Assembly: GCA_947172645.1 (NCBI GenBank)
Contig: CAMWBY010000010.1
Coordinates: forward strand, 62,001 to 126,000
DNA length: 64,000 bases
Reading direction: 5' to 3'
Origin: an uncultured Lachnospiraceae bacterium
Lineage (GTDB): Bacteria > Bacillota > Clostridia > Lachnospirales > Lachnospiraceae
Part shown: positions 52,489 through 61,963 of the stretch, in pieces
How positions within the stretch are numbered: position 1 is the stretch's first letter
Layout of the letters: each line of letters opens with the position of its first letter
The notes under the pieces: generated by a model
Seen by the model: only the letters and a program-made list of their open reading frames with translations
What the model was told of the DNA's origin: nothing
The model's database searches: none
Program-made: the position numbers and the translations under genes

Positions 52489-53490
52489 TTATGCAAGCTG
52501 TGCCTGCACCGCCGTGAGGGCTACCACACCTACGATATCTTCCCAGGAGCACCCGCGGGACAGGTCGTTGACAGGCTTGGAGATACCCTGCAGCATAGGT
52601 CCGTACGCCTCGGCCTTACCAAGCCTCTGTACTAACTTATAGCCGATATTTCCGCAGTCCAGATTAGGGAAAATCAGCACATTTGCCTTTCCTGCCACTT
52701 CGCTGCCGGGTGCTTTGGACTTCGCCACCTGGGGTACCAAAGCCGCGTCAGACTGCAATTCCCCGTCGATACAAAGGTGCGGGTACTGCTCATGTGCGAT
52801 TCTTGTGGCCTCCACCATCTTGTCCACAAGAGGATGCTTCGCGCTTCCCTTCGTGGAGTGGGAAAGCATTGCAATAATCGGTTTCGCGCCTACCAGGCTC
52901 TTGAAACTCTTCGCGGAAGTATCCGCAATAGCCGCCAATTCTTCCGGGGTCGGGTCCTGATTCAGTCCACAGTCCGCAAAGAGGAAGGTTCCCTTCTCTC
53001 CAAGTACACAGTCCGGCACATCCATAATAAAGAAACCGGATACCAGTTTCACACCCGGAGCCGTCTTTAAAATCTGCAGCGCAGGGCGCAGTGTATCCGC
53101 AGTCGCGTGACAGGCTCCCGCCACCATACCTTCGGCGTCGTTCGCCTTAACCATAACAACGCCGAAGGTAAGATAATCCTTTAAAAGTATCTCCCTGGCC
53201 TTCTCCGGCGTCATGCCCTTATTTTTCCTTGTCTCAAATAATAAATTCACATATTCGTCAAGCTTATCCGTCGTCTCCGGGTCAATTATCGTAACGCCGT
53301 CCAGCTCTACCTCCAGCCAGCCCGCGCCGTCCATGATTTTCTCTTCATTGCCGACCATAATGATATCTGCAATCCCCTCTTTCAGGATATTCGCCGCGGC
53401 AATCAGCGTTCTCTTATCGTTCGTCTCCGGCAGGACGATAGTTTTCTTGTCGCTTCTTGCTTTCTCTTTCATCAAATCAATATAAGACAT
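52489..53490 (-). CDS. pta: phosphate acetyltransferase
   Basis: 333 residues. IVLPETNDKRTL, GMVAGACHATADTLRPALQI, MLSHSTKGSA, DGELQSDAALV and NVLIFPNLDCGNIGYKL fit Pta. It interconverts acetyl-CoA and acetyl phosphate. No acetate kinase gene follows; yceD begins 147 bp later under its own promoter. GGAAGGAGAG supports the start. Confidence 0.96.
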   Translation of the reverse strand: MSYIDLMKEKARSDKKTIVLPETNDKRTLIAAANILKEGIADIIMVGNEEKIMDGAGWLEVELDGVTIIDPETTDKLDEYVNLLFETRKNKGMTPEKAREILLKDYLTFGVVMVKANDAEGMVAGACHATADTLRPALQILKTAPGVKLVSGFFIMDVPDCVLGEKGTFLFADCGLNQDPTPEELAAIADTSAKSFKSLVGAKPIIAMLSHSTKGSAKHPLVDKMVEATRIAHEQYPHLCIDGELQSDAALVPQVAKSKAPGSEVAGKANVLIFPNLDCGNIGYKLVQRLGKAEAYGPMLQGISKPVNDLSRGCSWEDIVGVVALTAVQAQLA

Positions 53491-53530
53491 GCTGCTCTCC
53501 TTCCTTCATACCTAAGATTCCATATCCAAA

Positions 53531-53559
53531 ATTATACAGAAATAAACGATTCCATACAA
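53531..53559 (-). promoter_or_regulatory. promoter of pta
   Basis: Minus strand TTGTAT, 17-base spacer, TATAAT, about 40 bp before pta. Confidence 0.7.
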
Positions 53560-53732
53560 GACACATTCCCTCATTTTTTATGAAAAATGGGCGAAAGAAG
53601 GAAAACCGTCAAGAAGCAGCAAAATAATTCACACAAAATGCCAAAAATTAGATAAAAATAGATACAAAATAAGATTTTTATGATAAACTGATATTAGATA
53701 TATAACATACATCAAACAGGGGAATTTTAGAC

Positions 53733-54986
53733 ATGAAAACAGTAGGTATCATCGCAGAATACAATCCATTTCATAACGGTCATGCCTATCAGCTTGCCAA
53801 AGCCAAAGAACTGACCGGCGCAGATTATTGCATCGTCGTCATGAGCGGCGATTTCGTGCAGCGGGGCGCGCCCGCCATCGTAGATAAATACATGCGTGCC
53901 GAAGCGGCTCTTACGAACGGGGCCGACCTGGTGCTGGAGCTGCCTGTCTATTACGCACTTGGCAGCGCTGAATATTTTGCCTCGGGCGCCGTCGCGCTTC
54001 TGGACAAGCTCGGCGTCACAGATACCTTATGCTTTGGCAGCGAATGTGGGAATATTAACCTTCTCACAGAATTTGCCGTAAGGCTGCTTGGCGAGGACGA
54101 CACATTCAAGAGGGTCCTGGACAGACAGCTTCGCAGCGGCCTGTCATATCCCAATGCCAGGAACGCGGCATTGGAAGCGTGCGCCCCGCACCTGAATGCG
54201 CATATGGGCATATTGATGAGTTCCAATAACATACTGGGCATAGAATACTGCAAAGCGCTGCACAGACGCGGAAGTTCCATACAGCCCTACACAGTCCGCC
54301 GCGCCGGTTCGTCCTATCACGATGCCAGTCTGGACAATGCCTACAGTTCCGCCCTCGCCATACGTGAATCCATCAGGGCCACAGACAGCCTGTCCGATGT
54401 AAAAAGCCTGGTTCCCCAGACGGCTTACGAGCTTTTCCGCTCTGCTTATGGCGCTACATGTCCTGTTTTTGCGGATGATGCGTCTGCAATCCTTCACTAT
54501 CAACTGCTGTCAGAACAGGCGGCAGGTTATACAGGGCACCCGGATATCGACGCAAGCCTGTCGGACCGCATCGTCAACAACCTGCCCTCCTACCGAAGTT
54601 TCACCGATTTCTGTGAACTGTTAAAGACGAAAAACAGAACCTATACCCGCATCGCCCGCAGCCTGATGCATATTCTGCTGCAGCTCGAGAAAGTTGACCT
54701 GGCCATCTATCAATCCGAGGACTATATTTACTATGCACGTATGTTAGGTTTCCGCAAGGACGCCGAACCGCTTCTGTCCGAAATCAAGAGAAGAAGCAGT
54801 ATTCCTCTGCTGTCCAAACTCTCCGACGCCAGCGGGCTTCTGTCAGAGAACGGTAACCGCATGTTGTCCAAGGATATCTACGCCGGGTGTGTCTACCACA
54901 GCCTGATACAGCATAAATTTCCCGCTTCTGCCGGCGCAGAGACGGAATCCTATAACGAATATCAAAAACAAATACTGCGTGTCTGA
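53733..54986 (+). CDS. tmcAL: tRNA(Met) cytidine acetate ligase
   Basis: 417 residues. GIIAEYNPFHNGHAYQL is the HxGH nucleotidyltransferase motif, followed by VVMSGDFVQRGAPA, RAEAALTNGADLVLELP and SSNNILGIEYCKAL. TmcAL uses acetate and ATP to make ac4C34 in elongator tRNA-Met. AGGGG lies about 10 bases upstream. It is divergent from pta; a shared acetate theme is coincidental or functional, not decided. Confidence 0.94.
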   Translation: MKTVGIIAEYNPFHNGHAYQLAKAKELTGADYCIVVMSGDFVQRGAPAIVDKYMRAEAALTNGADLVLELPVYYALGSAEYFASGAVALLDKLGVTDTLCFGSECGNINLLTEFAVRLLGEDDTFKRVLDRQLRSGLSYPNARNAALEACAPHLNAHMGILMSSNNILGIEYCKALHRRGSSIQPYTVRRAGSSYHDASLDNAYSSALAIRESIRATDSLSDVKSLVPQTAYELFRSAYGATCPVFADDASAILHYQLLSEQAAGYTGHPDIDASLSDRIVNNLPSYRSFTDFCELLKTKNRTYTRIARSLMHILLQLEKVDLAIYQSEDYIYYARMLGFRKDAEPLLSEIKRRSSIPLLSKLSDASGLLSENGNRMLSKDIYAGCVYHSLIQHKFPASAGAETESYNEYQKQILRV

Positions 54987-55002
54987 ACTGACACGCAGTA
55001 TT
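54971..55002 (+). terminator. terminator of tmcAL
   Basis: AATACTGCGTGTC pairs with GACACGCAGTATT, followed by TTTTC. The stop codon lies in the loop. Confidence 0.85.
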
Positions 55003-55022
55003 TTTCAACTTATACTACAAAG

Positions 55023-55044
55023 TTGGCCGCCAGGCCAATTTTTT
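55023..55044 (+). terminator. second hairpin between tmcAL and plsC
   Basis: TTGGCC-GCCA-GGCCAA followed by six T on the plus strand. Confidence 0.7.
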
Positions 55045-55763
55045 CATGTTACCGGCACAAGCGCCTCTCTTATCGTATTGACAATCCTGTCCTTTACCAT
55101 ATCCGCAATCTGCGCCGTCGTCATTCCCTTATACTCCTCATAATAGATTGCCTTAAGGAAATGTACCTGCGTCTCCACCGGCCGCAGCGTCCACTCTTCA
55201 AACGCTTTGTAGGAATCCACCAACGCCACAGGCACAATGGGAACCCTGGCCTTGACGGCGCTCTTAAAGCTTCCCGGCTTGAACGCACCCACCGTATTAT
55301 GGTTCCTGTAGTACCCTCCTTCCGGGAAAATAATAAATCTGCGTCCCTTTTTCGTATCCTCCGCAAGCTCTTTGATGATATTCACCGACTGTCTTAAATC
55401 ATCCTTAATCATACGCTTGCCATGTACCAGGTCAATAAACTGCTTCACAAGAATGCCATGGGACTTGGCATCGTCGATTACAACGGAGCAAGGCTTCTCA
55501 TGTGCATACATAATGCCAAGCGCATCATACTTGCCCTGATGGTTGGGAAATAACATATACCCTCCTTCCGCAGGAAGGTTCTCCGCACCGTAGCGTTTGG
55601 TCGATATATGCCCCGCACGCATCATGCGCCGGATTGCCAGTCTTGCGTATGCATAGCACTCTTCTTCCGTGTACTTTTCCGCATGTTTTGCCTTATATGC
55701 CATCTTAGGTATCATATATATCCTTGGCAGATTCCATAGGATAACCTTTATAAAACGCAACAT
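55044..55763 (-). CDS. plsC: 1-acyl-sn-glycerol-3-phosphate acyltransferase
   Basis: 239 residues. Acyltransferase block NHQGKYDALG (NHxxxxD) and FPEGG (motif III). An N-terminal hydrophobic/amphipathic region anchors it to the membrane. It makes phosphatidic acid from lysophosphatidic acid, completing the PlsX-PlsY-PlsC route seen in this window. GGGGGAAG supports the start; cls lies upstream. Confidence 0.9.
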   Translation of the reverse strand: MLRFIKVILWNLPRIYMIPKMAYKAKHAEKYTEEECYAYARLAIRRMMRAGHISTKRYGAENLPAEGGYMLFPNHQGKYDALGIMYAHEKPCSVVIDDAKSHGILVKQFIDLVHGKRMIKDDLRQSVNIIKELAEDTKKGRRFIIFPEGGYYRNHNTVGAFKPGSFKSAVKARVPIVPVALVDSYKAFEEWTLRPVETQVHFLKAIYYEEYKGMTTAQIADMVKDRIVNTIREALVPVT

Positions 55764-55818
55764 AACTCTCTTCCCCCTACGCGCCCATCATGTATTCCCG
55801 GACTCTCTGATTCCGGAA

Positions 55819-57351
55819 CTACAACAGCGGTGAAAACAATTTCAAAAACGGCCCAATCATATTCGTCTTCACGAACTTCTTCCTGCACCATTCCATTGTG
55901 ATAAGTTCCGACGCCGCGAAAGTCTCCATCATGTCTTTCTTGAGTTCAAAGAGTGCGTTCCCCTGGTATAAAAACACACCGCACTCAAAATGATGGTAGA
56001 AACTCCTGTAATCGAAATTGATGGTTCCCACAGCCGCCACTTCATCGTCGCACAACATACATTTCGAATGGAGAAATCCCGGCGTATACTGGTAAATCCC
56101 CACCCCCGCCTCAATCAAATTCTGGTAATTGGACTGGGTAAGCCAGTAAATCATCTTCTTATCCGGCACACCGGGCGTCACGATACGCACATCCACGCCT
56201 CTCTTCGCCGCCAGTTTTAACGCCGTGTACATCTCATTGTCGGTAATCAGGTATGGCGTATATATATAAATATATTTCTTCGCATACCCAATCATATTTA
56301 AATAAACATTCTCCCCCAGCGTCTCTTCGTCAAGAGGCGTATCCATATAGGGCTGCACATAGCCTGCCGCCTCCGGCTTCTCCCCAAACTCAACACGGTA
56401 TCTGCCGTAATCCTCTTCCGTATAGCGGGACATATTCCACATCTGCAGAAACATCACCGTGAAATTCCACACCGCTTCCCCCTCGATGCGTATGCCCGCA
56501 TCCTTCCAGTGGTCGCCGTGAGGATGGGTATAGTTGATATATTCGTCCGACATATTGATTCCGCCGGTGTAGCCTACTTTTCCGTCAATCACCACAATCT
56601 TTCTGTGGTCTCTGTTATTTAATATAAGGGACAGGAAAGGAATCAATCTGTTAAACGCGACGCACTTAATCCCCTTCTTCTCCATCGTCTCAAAATATTT
56701 CTTAGGCAGCAGGAAAGCGCTTCCCACATCGTCATATATCAGGCGCACTTCCACACCGTCTTTTACTTTGCGCTCCAACACGTCGAGCACCGCGTTCCAC
56801 ATAGCCCCTTCGCACAGGATAAAAAATTCCAGGAATACAAACCGCTCGGCGCGCTCCAGGTCCTCAAGAAGATTCCGCCAGTAAATAAGCCCCTCCGGAT
56901 AGTAAACCGCCGATGTATTACCCCATACCGGGGCTCCCGCATAATCCAGAATATATTTACTCTGGTTGGCGACACATGGGCTTTCCGCCTCCAACTTGTC
57001 CATCACTTCTTTATCCTGCTGTAAGCTCTTGCGCATCAGCACATTCGTCCGTTCCATACCGGCACGTAATTTCTTCGGCAGAAAAACGTGTCCGAAAGAA
57101 AGGTACATAATTCCGCCAAAAAGCGGAAAAATCAGAATCGGAACGACCCAGGCAAGCTTCACCGCGGGATTGTTCGGCCTCCATATAATCGTGAAGACCG
57201 CCACGAAACTGAGGCAGCGCAGTACAAAAGCAATCTCCATGTAATAGTTGCCCCATTTAGATATCTCCAATATAAAGAATACCACCTGGCTTAACACAAT
57301 CAGCGCGGTAATCACTACCCTGTTTAGCGCATAATGTAATATTTTTCTCAT
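55819..57351 (-). CDS. cls: cardiolipin synthase
   Basis: 510 residues. Two N-terminal membrane segments, then two HKD motifs: NRDHRKIVVIDGKVGYTGG and FLHSKCMLCDDEVAAVGT. It joins two phosphatidylglycerol molecules into cardiolipin. Its ATG overlaps the sufB/D-like stop (TAATG). Confidence 0.95.
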   Translation of the reverse strand: MRKILHYALNRVVITALIVLSQVVFFILEISKWGNYYMEIAFVLRCLSFVAVFTIIWRPNNPAVKLAWVVPILIFPLFGGIMYLSFGHVFLPKKLRAGMERTNVLMRKSLQQDKEVMDKLEAESPCVANQSKYILDYAGAPVWGNTSAVYYPEGLIYWRNLLEDLERAERFVFLEFFILCEGAMWNAVLDVLERKVKDGVEVRLIYDDVGSAFLLPKKYFETMEKKGIKCVAFNRLIPFLSLILNNRDHRKIVVIDGKVGYTGGINMSDEYINYTHPHGDHWKDAGIRIEGEAVWNFTVMFLQMWNMSRYTEEDYGRYRVEFGEKPEAAGYVQPYMDTPLDEETLGENVYLNMIGYAKKYIYIYTPYLITDNEMYTALKLAAKRGVDVRIVTPGVPDKKMIYWLTQSNYQNLIEAGVGIYQYTPGFLHSKCMLCDDEVAAVGTINFDYRSFYHHFECGVFLYQGNALFELKKDMMETFAASELITMEWCRKKFVKTNMIGPFLKLFSPLL

Positions 57352-58268
57352 TATTTTAAAAATCCGTTTACTATCTGTTCTTCTGCTTCTTTCTCAGTCA
57401 GCCCAAGCGTCATGAGTTTCATCAACTGTTCTCCGGCAATTTTCCCAATCGCCGCCTCATGGATGAGGTTGGCGTCTATATTGTTGGCAGTCAGCTCCGG
57501 AATGGCGCTGACGCTTGCCCCGTCCATAATAATGGCGTCGCATTCACTGTGTCCCTGGCACTTTCCGTTTCCCACAATCTTACTCTTAAAAAGCTGCCTG
57601 GACTGTTCCTTGGCCACCGAACGGGAAATCAGGTTCACGCTGGAATCATCCCCGTTCACATCCACCGTGAAATCCGTCTCGGCATACTGCCTGCCATGGG
57701 TCATAATCTTTTCATGGATAACCAAGGACGCCTTTTCGCCTATCTCGGCTTTCGTCACCCGCTTTGTGGAATCGATTCCCTTAATCTGCACAGTCTCCAT
57801 CTCAAGAGATGCGCCGTCCGCCAAGTGAATCTCCGTGGTAGGGTTCATAATACGCTCCCCGTTGCCGTCGCCCGCGCCGTAATGCTTCTCCACATATCTG
57901 ACCTTCGCATTCTTATCCACGAAGAACCGGTGTATGCCTGAATGCTCCGACGCTGCGCTGCCGCCGTTATGAATACCGCATCCGGCAATAATCGTCACAT
58001 CCGCGTCCTCTCCCACAAAGAAATCGTTATATACACTCTCTTTCAACCCGCTCTGGCTAAGAACCACCGGAATATGCACACTCTCGGACTTCGTCCCGGG
58101 CCTGATGCGTATGTCGATTCCCGATTTGTCTTCCTTCGTTATAATATCAATATTCGCTGTTGTATTCCTCGCCGCCATCTGTCCGTTCGCACGGATATTG
58201 TAAGCGCCGGCAGGTATCTCATGTAATCCTGCCACCTGTTCCAACAGATTCTGCTGTATCGCGTCCAT
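57351..58268 (-). CDS. SufB/SufD-like Fe-S scaffold protein, short form
   Basis: 305 residues from MDAIQQN. The core SufBD beta-helix is present (GCGIHNGGSAASEHSGIHRF, RSVAKEQSRQLFK, GNGKCQGHSECDAIIM, IDANLIHEAAIGKIAGEQL). The long N-terminal part of classical SufB is absent. With SufC it would form a two-gene SUF scaffold. AAGGTGG lies about 9 bases upstream. Confidence 0.92.
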   Translation of the reverse strand: MDAIQQNLLEQVAGLHEIPAGAYNIRANGQMAARNTTANIDIITKEDKSGIDIRIRPGTKSESVHIPVVLSQSGLKESVYNDFFVGEDADVTIIAGCGIHNGGSAASEHSGIHRFFVDKNAKVRYVEKHYGAGDGNGERIMNPTTEIHLADGASLEMETVQIKGIDSTKRVTKAEIGEKASLVIHEKIMTHGRQYAETDFTVDVNGDDSSVNLISRSVAKEQSRQLFKSKIVGNGKCQGHSECDAIIMDGASVSAIPELTANNIDANLIHEAAIGKIAGEQLMKLMTLGLTEKEAEEQIVNGFLK

Positions 58269-58284
58269 TATAGATACCACCTTC

Positions 58285-59007
58285 TTATAATTTATCCGCC
58301 AGTGTCTTGCACGGCTGCCCGCAGCCGAGAAGCTCCGGCATAACTTCTTCCTTGCTTCCTACTTTCTTTATCTGCCCGTCCGCCATCAGGATAATCTTGT
58401 CGGCTATATTTAATATGCGCTCCTGATGGGAAATAATCAAAATGGAACCGTTGATTTCCTCATACATCTTCTCAAACACACGGATAAGGTTCTGGAAACT
58501 CCACAGGTCAATACCTGCCTCCGGCTCATCGAAGATAGACACCTTGGTTCCTCGCGCCATAATCATGGCAATCTCTATTCGCTTCAGTTCTCCGCCTGAC
58601 AGGGAAGCGTTCACTTCACGGTTTACATAATCTCTCGCACACAGTCCTACTTCCGACAACATGTCGCAAATTTCCGTCACGGAAGCTTCCCTGCCCGATG
58701 CAATTGACAAGAGCTCCCTGACGGTAATCCCCTTAAAACGGACTGGCTGCTGAAATGCAAAACTGATGCCCATATTGGCGCGCTCCGTGATAGACTTATC
58801 CGTGATGTCCACGCCGTCTAAGAAAATCTGTCCCGCCGTAGGCGTCAGGATGCCCGCGATAATCTTGGCCAACGTAGATTTACCGCTGCCGTTGGGTCCC
58901 GTCACCGCCACAAACCTGTCGTCAATCGTCAGGTTAATATCATTCAGGATTTCCACTTCCCTGCTTTCGTCCTCCGCAGAAAAACATATTCCTTTTAATT
59001 CTAACAT
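58285..59007 (-). CDS. sufC: Fe-S assembly ATPase SufC
   Basis: 240 residues from MLELKGI. Walker A GPNGSGKST, signature SLSGGELKR, Walker B VSIFDEPEAGIDLW and switch His in IISHQERI. It drives the SufB/D scaffold encoded next. No sufS, sufU or sufE is adjacent. Confidence 0.95.
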   Translation of the reverse strand: MLELKGICFSAEDESREVEILNDINLTIDDRFVAVTGPNGSGKSTLAKIIAGILTPTAGQIFLDGVDITDKSITERANMGISFAFQQPVRFKGITVRELLSIASGREASVTEICDMLSEVGLCARDYVNREVNASLSGGELKRIEIAMIMARGTKVSIFDEPEAGIDLWSFQNLIRVFEKMYEEINGSILIISHQERILNIADKIILMADGQIKKVGSKEEVMPELLGCGQPCKTLADKL

Positions 59008-59125
59008 ATTGATAACCATGCCTTTCGCTTAATCCATTATGTTTTAATCCATTAGAACATATTATCACAAAACAAAATACTTAGCAAATTTTTGACAAAG
59101 ATTCTTATAAGCATGAGTTTCTCAC

Positions 59126-61963
59126 TCAATCCGCCGCAAGCCGCACGCTGCTTCCTGCCGACGCATCTTTGGTGACAATCAGTTTCTTATCAATCCGCTC
59201 CTTCAGTTCGCCGACATGGGAAATAATACCCACCAGGCGGTTGCCCTGCGCAAGATTCGCAAGAGCCTGCACCGCCTGGTTCAGCGCCGTTTCGTCCAGG
59301 GATCCAAATCCCTCGTCCACGAACATGGCGTCAAGCGCAATGCCCCCTGACGCGGACTGTATCTCATCAGACAGCCCCAAGGCAAGAGATAGGGAAGCCA
59401 AGAAAGACTCGCCGCCGGAAAGTGTCTTTACGCTACGCACGGTTCCATTATAGTGGTCCACCACATCCAGCTCCAATCCGCTCTGTCTCCTTAAGCTGTC
59501 GGCCTGAACAGAGCGTTTCAGCTCGTACTGCCCTGCGCTCATCACCATAAATCTCGTGTTGGCCCTGCGTATCACCTGGTCGAAGTACTGCATCTGCACA
59601 TAAGTCTCCAACATAATTTTCTCTTTACCGCTTACGTTCCCATTGAACGTATTGGACAGTTCTTTCACAAGGCTCCACTCTTTTTCCGCCTCCTGAAATC
59701 CTATGCTCTGTTTTTCAATCAATGCCTGGATTTTTTTATTTGTCTCATACCGGTGGGAAATCTGGCGGTATCTTTCCTGTCTTTGCCTCTTAAAAAGCGT
59801 CAGACGTTCCTGTTCCTCCGTCAGCTCATCCATCCCTGTTTCCCGGCCTGTCTTATCCAATTGCCCTGCCAGCGTCTCCTTCTTTTGCAGGGCATTGTTG
59901 TAAGCTCTCTCCTTTTCCTCGTAGGCCTGCTGCATCCGCGACAATGCAGTCTCATATTCTTCCGCCCTGCCCCGTTTCAGATTGAGCTGCTTTAGTGCTT
60001 CTTCCCGGTTTTTATAAGCTAGTGTGCCCCGTTTTTCCTGCAATTTATTCCCAAGGATTTCCCGCCGCAGTCTGAGTGCAGAGGTCTCCTCCTCCATCTC
60101 GCGGCACTGCTGCCCCGCCTCCTGTATGTCTTGTTCCAGTTGCGTTTTGTTCCTGTTAAGCTGTCCGCATTCCCGCTTCAGTTTATCCGTATTTTCCAAT
60201 TCCTGCCGCAGTATTGCGGCCTCCTCACGTCCTTTTGCCAAGTCGCTTTCAAGCCGGAAACCTGCTTCCTTCAAAATCTGCTTTATCGTCTGCATGTCTT
60301 CCGTCATTGCCGTGCTTGTGCTTCCACTCTTCGCCGCAGCGCTGAACACCTTGTCAGGCGCGGTCAGTATCCCTTCCGCTTCCAGGCTTGTCATCATGCC
60401 ATGCGCCGCCCGCTCCAAGGCGCCTTTGGCGCTGCCTGCCGCTTCGCTGGTTTCCTGCATGGCATGGCTGCTTTCCTCCCAACGCTTCTTCGCCTGTTCC
60501 ACGGCCTTCTGGTCCGGCGCGCCCTCCTGTCTGGCCGCAGGACGTGGATGTTCCAGGGAACCGCACACAGGACAAGGCATTCCCTGCCTTAGTTCTTCCG
60601 CCAATACCCCCGCCTGTTCGTCCAGATAACGCTGCTGAAGTCTTTCATAAACCTGTTTCAACTCCTGCTGCCTGGCCGCTGCCCTGCGGTACTCTTCCTG
60701 CCTCTGGGACAAAAGGCCAAAGAGCCCCTCCGTCTCTTCCAACCTGTCCATAAGTCCTTTTAACGCCTCAACCCGTCGGTCGTTCATCTCCGCCCGCTGC
60801 CTGGCCTGCACCAGGCGCACATCTATATCCTGCAACTGCTCCAAACGCTGCGTCAAATGTCCCAATTCTTCCTGGTTCTTCCGCAGCGTCTCCTCTTTTT
60901 TCTCCTTTTGTCGTATCTGCCTGTTTATCTCCAAATCCAGTGCGGCACAGTCCTTCTCCAGCCTTTCCTCTTCCTCGTAAAAAGACAGTTTTTCTTCTTC
61001 CAGGCGTATCTGTATTTTCAACGCCTCCGTCTCTTCTTTCCTGTCCTGCATACTTTTAAGACTCTCGCGCAGAGGGGCAAGCTGCGGTTCCATACGCTTG
61101 ATTTCCTCCATGGCGCCCGCCAATTCTTCTTCCACTCTCCTGCGCGCCTGGGCTTCCCCCATCCTCCGTTGGTTTTGCTCCAAAGAAGCCTCCGCCGTCT
61201 GAATACTTTGCCTGACTTCCTCCATGCCCCTCTCCTGCAATTCTATAACAGAATTAAGCGCCGCCATAATTTCTCCGGTGCCGGACAGCGTTTCCAAATC
61301 CGGTTCCTGTCCTTCTTCCCACAGTATCCCTTCTTCATATTGACCGATGCTCTTCTCATATTCCTCGCACTGCATACGCAAAACCCCGGACTGTGCCTTA
61401 AGTTTCTCCTGCAACGCCACATAAGCTTTCGTGTGGAAAATTTCACGGAAAATACTGCTGCGCTCCTCTGTTCTTGCATAGAGAAGACGAAGGAAATCTC
61501 CCTGGGCAATCATGGCAATCTGCATAAACTGATTCCGGTCGATGCCAAGCAATTGTACCACCGTCCTGGTCACATCCTTGCTTCTCGTCACCACATGTCC
61601 GTCAGGATAAGTAAAAACCGCCTCCGCCCGGCTAAGCGTCATCCCCTCTCCCCGCTTGGCCGGACGCATATACTCCGGTTTTCTTGTCACTTCATATGTT
61701 TTGCCACGGTACCAAAAGCGCAGAGTCACATAAGTTTCCGTGTCCGCCCCGGCATACTTGGAACGAAACATAGATGTCTCTCTGGCGCTGCCGCTGGCCT
61801 CCCCGTACAGTGCAAACACGATGGCGTCAAACAGAAATGTCTTGCCTGCTCCGGTATCTCCCGTAATCAAATATAATCCCTGGCTGCCCAATTCTTCAAA
61901 AGGTATCTTTGTCTTGCCGGCATACGGGCCGAATGCAGACAACGTAAGCAACAATGGTCTCAT
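59126..61963 (-). CDS. sbcC: exonuclease SbcC (Rad50-like)
   Basis: 945 residues from MRPLLLTLSAFGPYAG. Walker A GDTGAGKT, long coiled coils with the zinc hook CPVC (MPCPVCGSLEHP), and the C-terminal LSGGESFLASLSLALGLSD and FVDEGFGSLDE. With SbcD it processes hairpins and DNA ends. Its ATG overlaps the sbcD stop (ATGA). Confidence 0.95.
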   Translation of the reverse strand: MRPLLLTLSAFGPYAGKTKIPFEELGSQGLYLITGDTGAGKTFLFDAIVFALYGEASGSARETSMFRSKYAGADTETYVTLRFWYRGKTYEVTRKPEYMRPAKRGEGMTLSRAEAVFTYPDGHVVTRSKDVTRTVVQLLGIDRNQFMQIAMIAQGDFLRLLYARTEERSSIFREIFHTKAYVALQEKLKAQSGVLRMQCEEYEKSIGQYEEGILWEEGQEPDLETLSGTGEIMAALNSVIELQERGMEEVRQSIQTAEASLEQNQRRMGEAQARRRVEEELAGAMEEIKRMEPQLAPLRESLKSMQDRKEETEALKIQIRLEEEKLSFYEEEERLEKDCAALDLEINRQIRQKEKKEETLRKNQEELGHLTQRLEQLQDIDVRLVQARQRAEMNDRRVEALKGLMDRLEETEGLFGLLSQRQEEYRRAAARQQELKQVYERLQQRYLDEQAGVLAEELRQGMPCPVCGSLEHPRPAARQEGAPDQKAVEQAKKRWEESSHAMQETSEAAGSAKGALERAAHGMMTSLEAEGILTAPDKVFSAAAKSGSTSTAMTEDMQTIKQILKEAGFRLESDLAKGREEAAILRQELENTDKLKRECGQLNRNKTQLEQDIQEAGQQCREMEEETSALRLRREILGNKLQEKRGTLAYKNREEALKQLNLKRGRAEEYETALSRMQQAYEEKERAYNNALQKKETLAGQLDKTGRETGMDELTEEQERLTLFKRQRQERYRQISHRYETNKKIQALIEKQSIGFQEAEKEWSLVKELSNTFNGNVSGKEKIMLETYVQMQYFDQVIRRANTRFMVMSAGQYELKRSVQADSLRRQSGLELDVVDHYNGTVRSVKTLSGGESFLASLSLALGLSDEIQSASGGIALDAMFVDEGFGSLDETALNQAVQALANLAQGNRLVGIISHVGELKERIDKKLIVTKDASAGSSVRLAAD

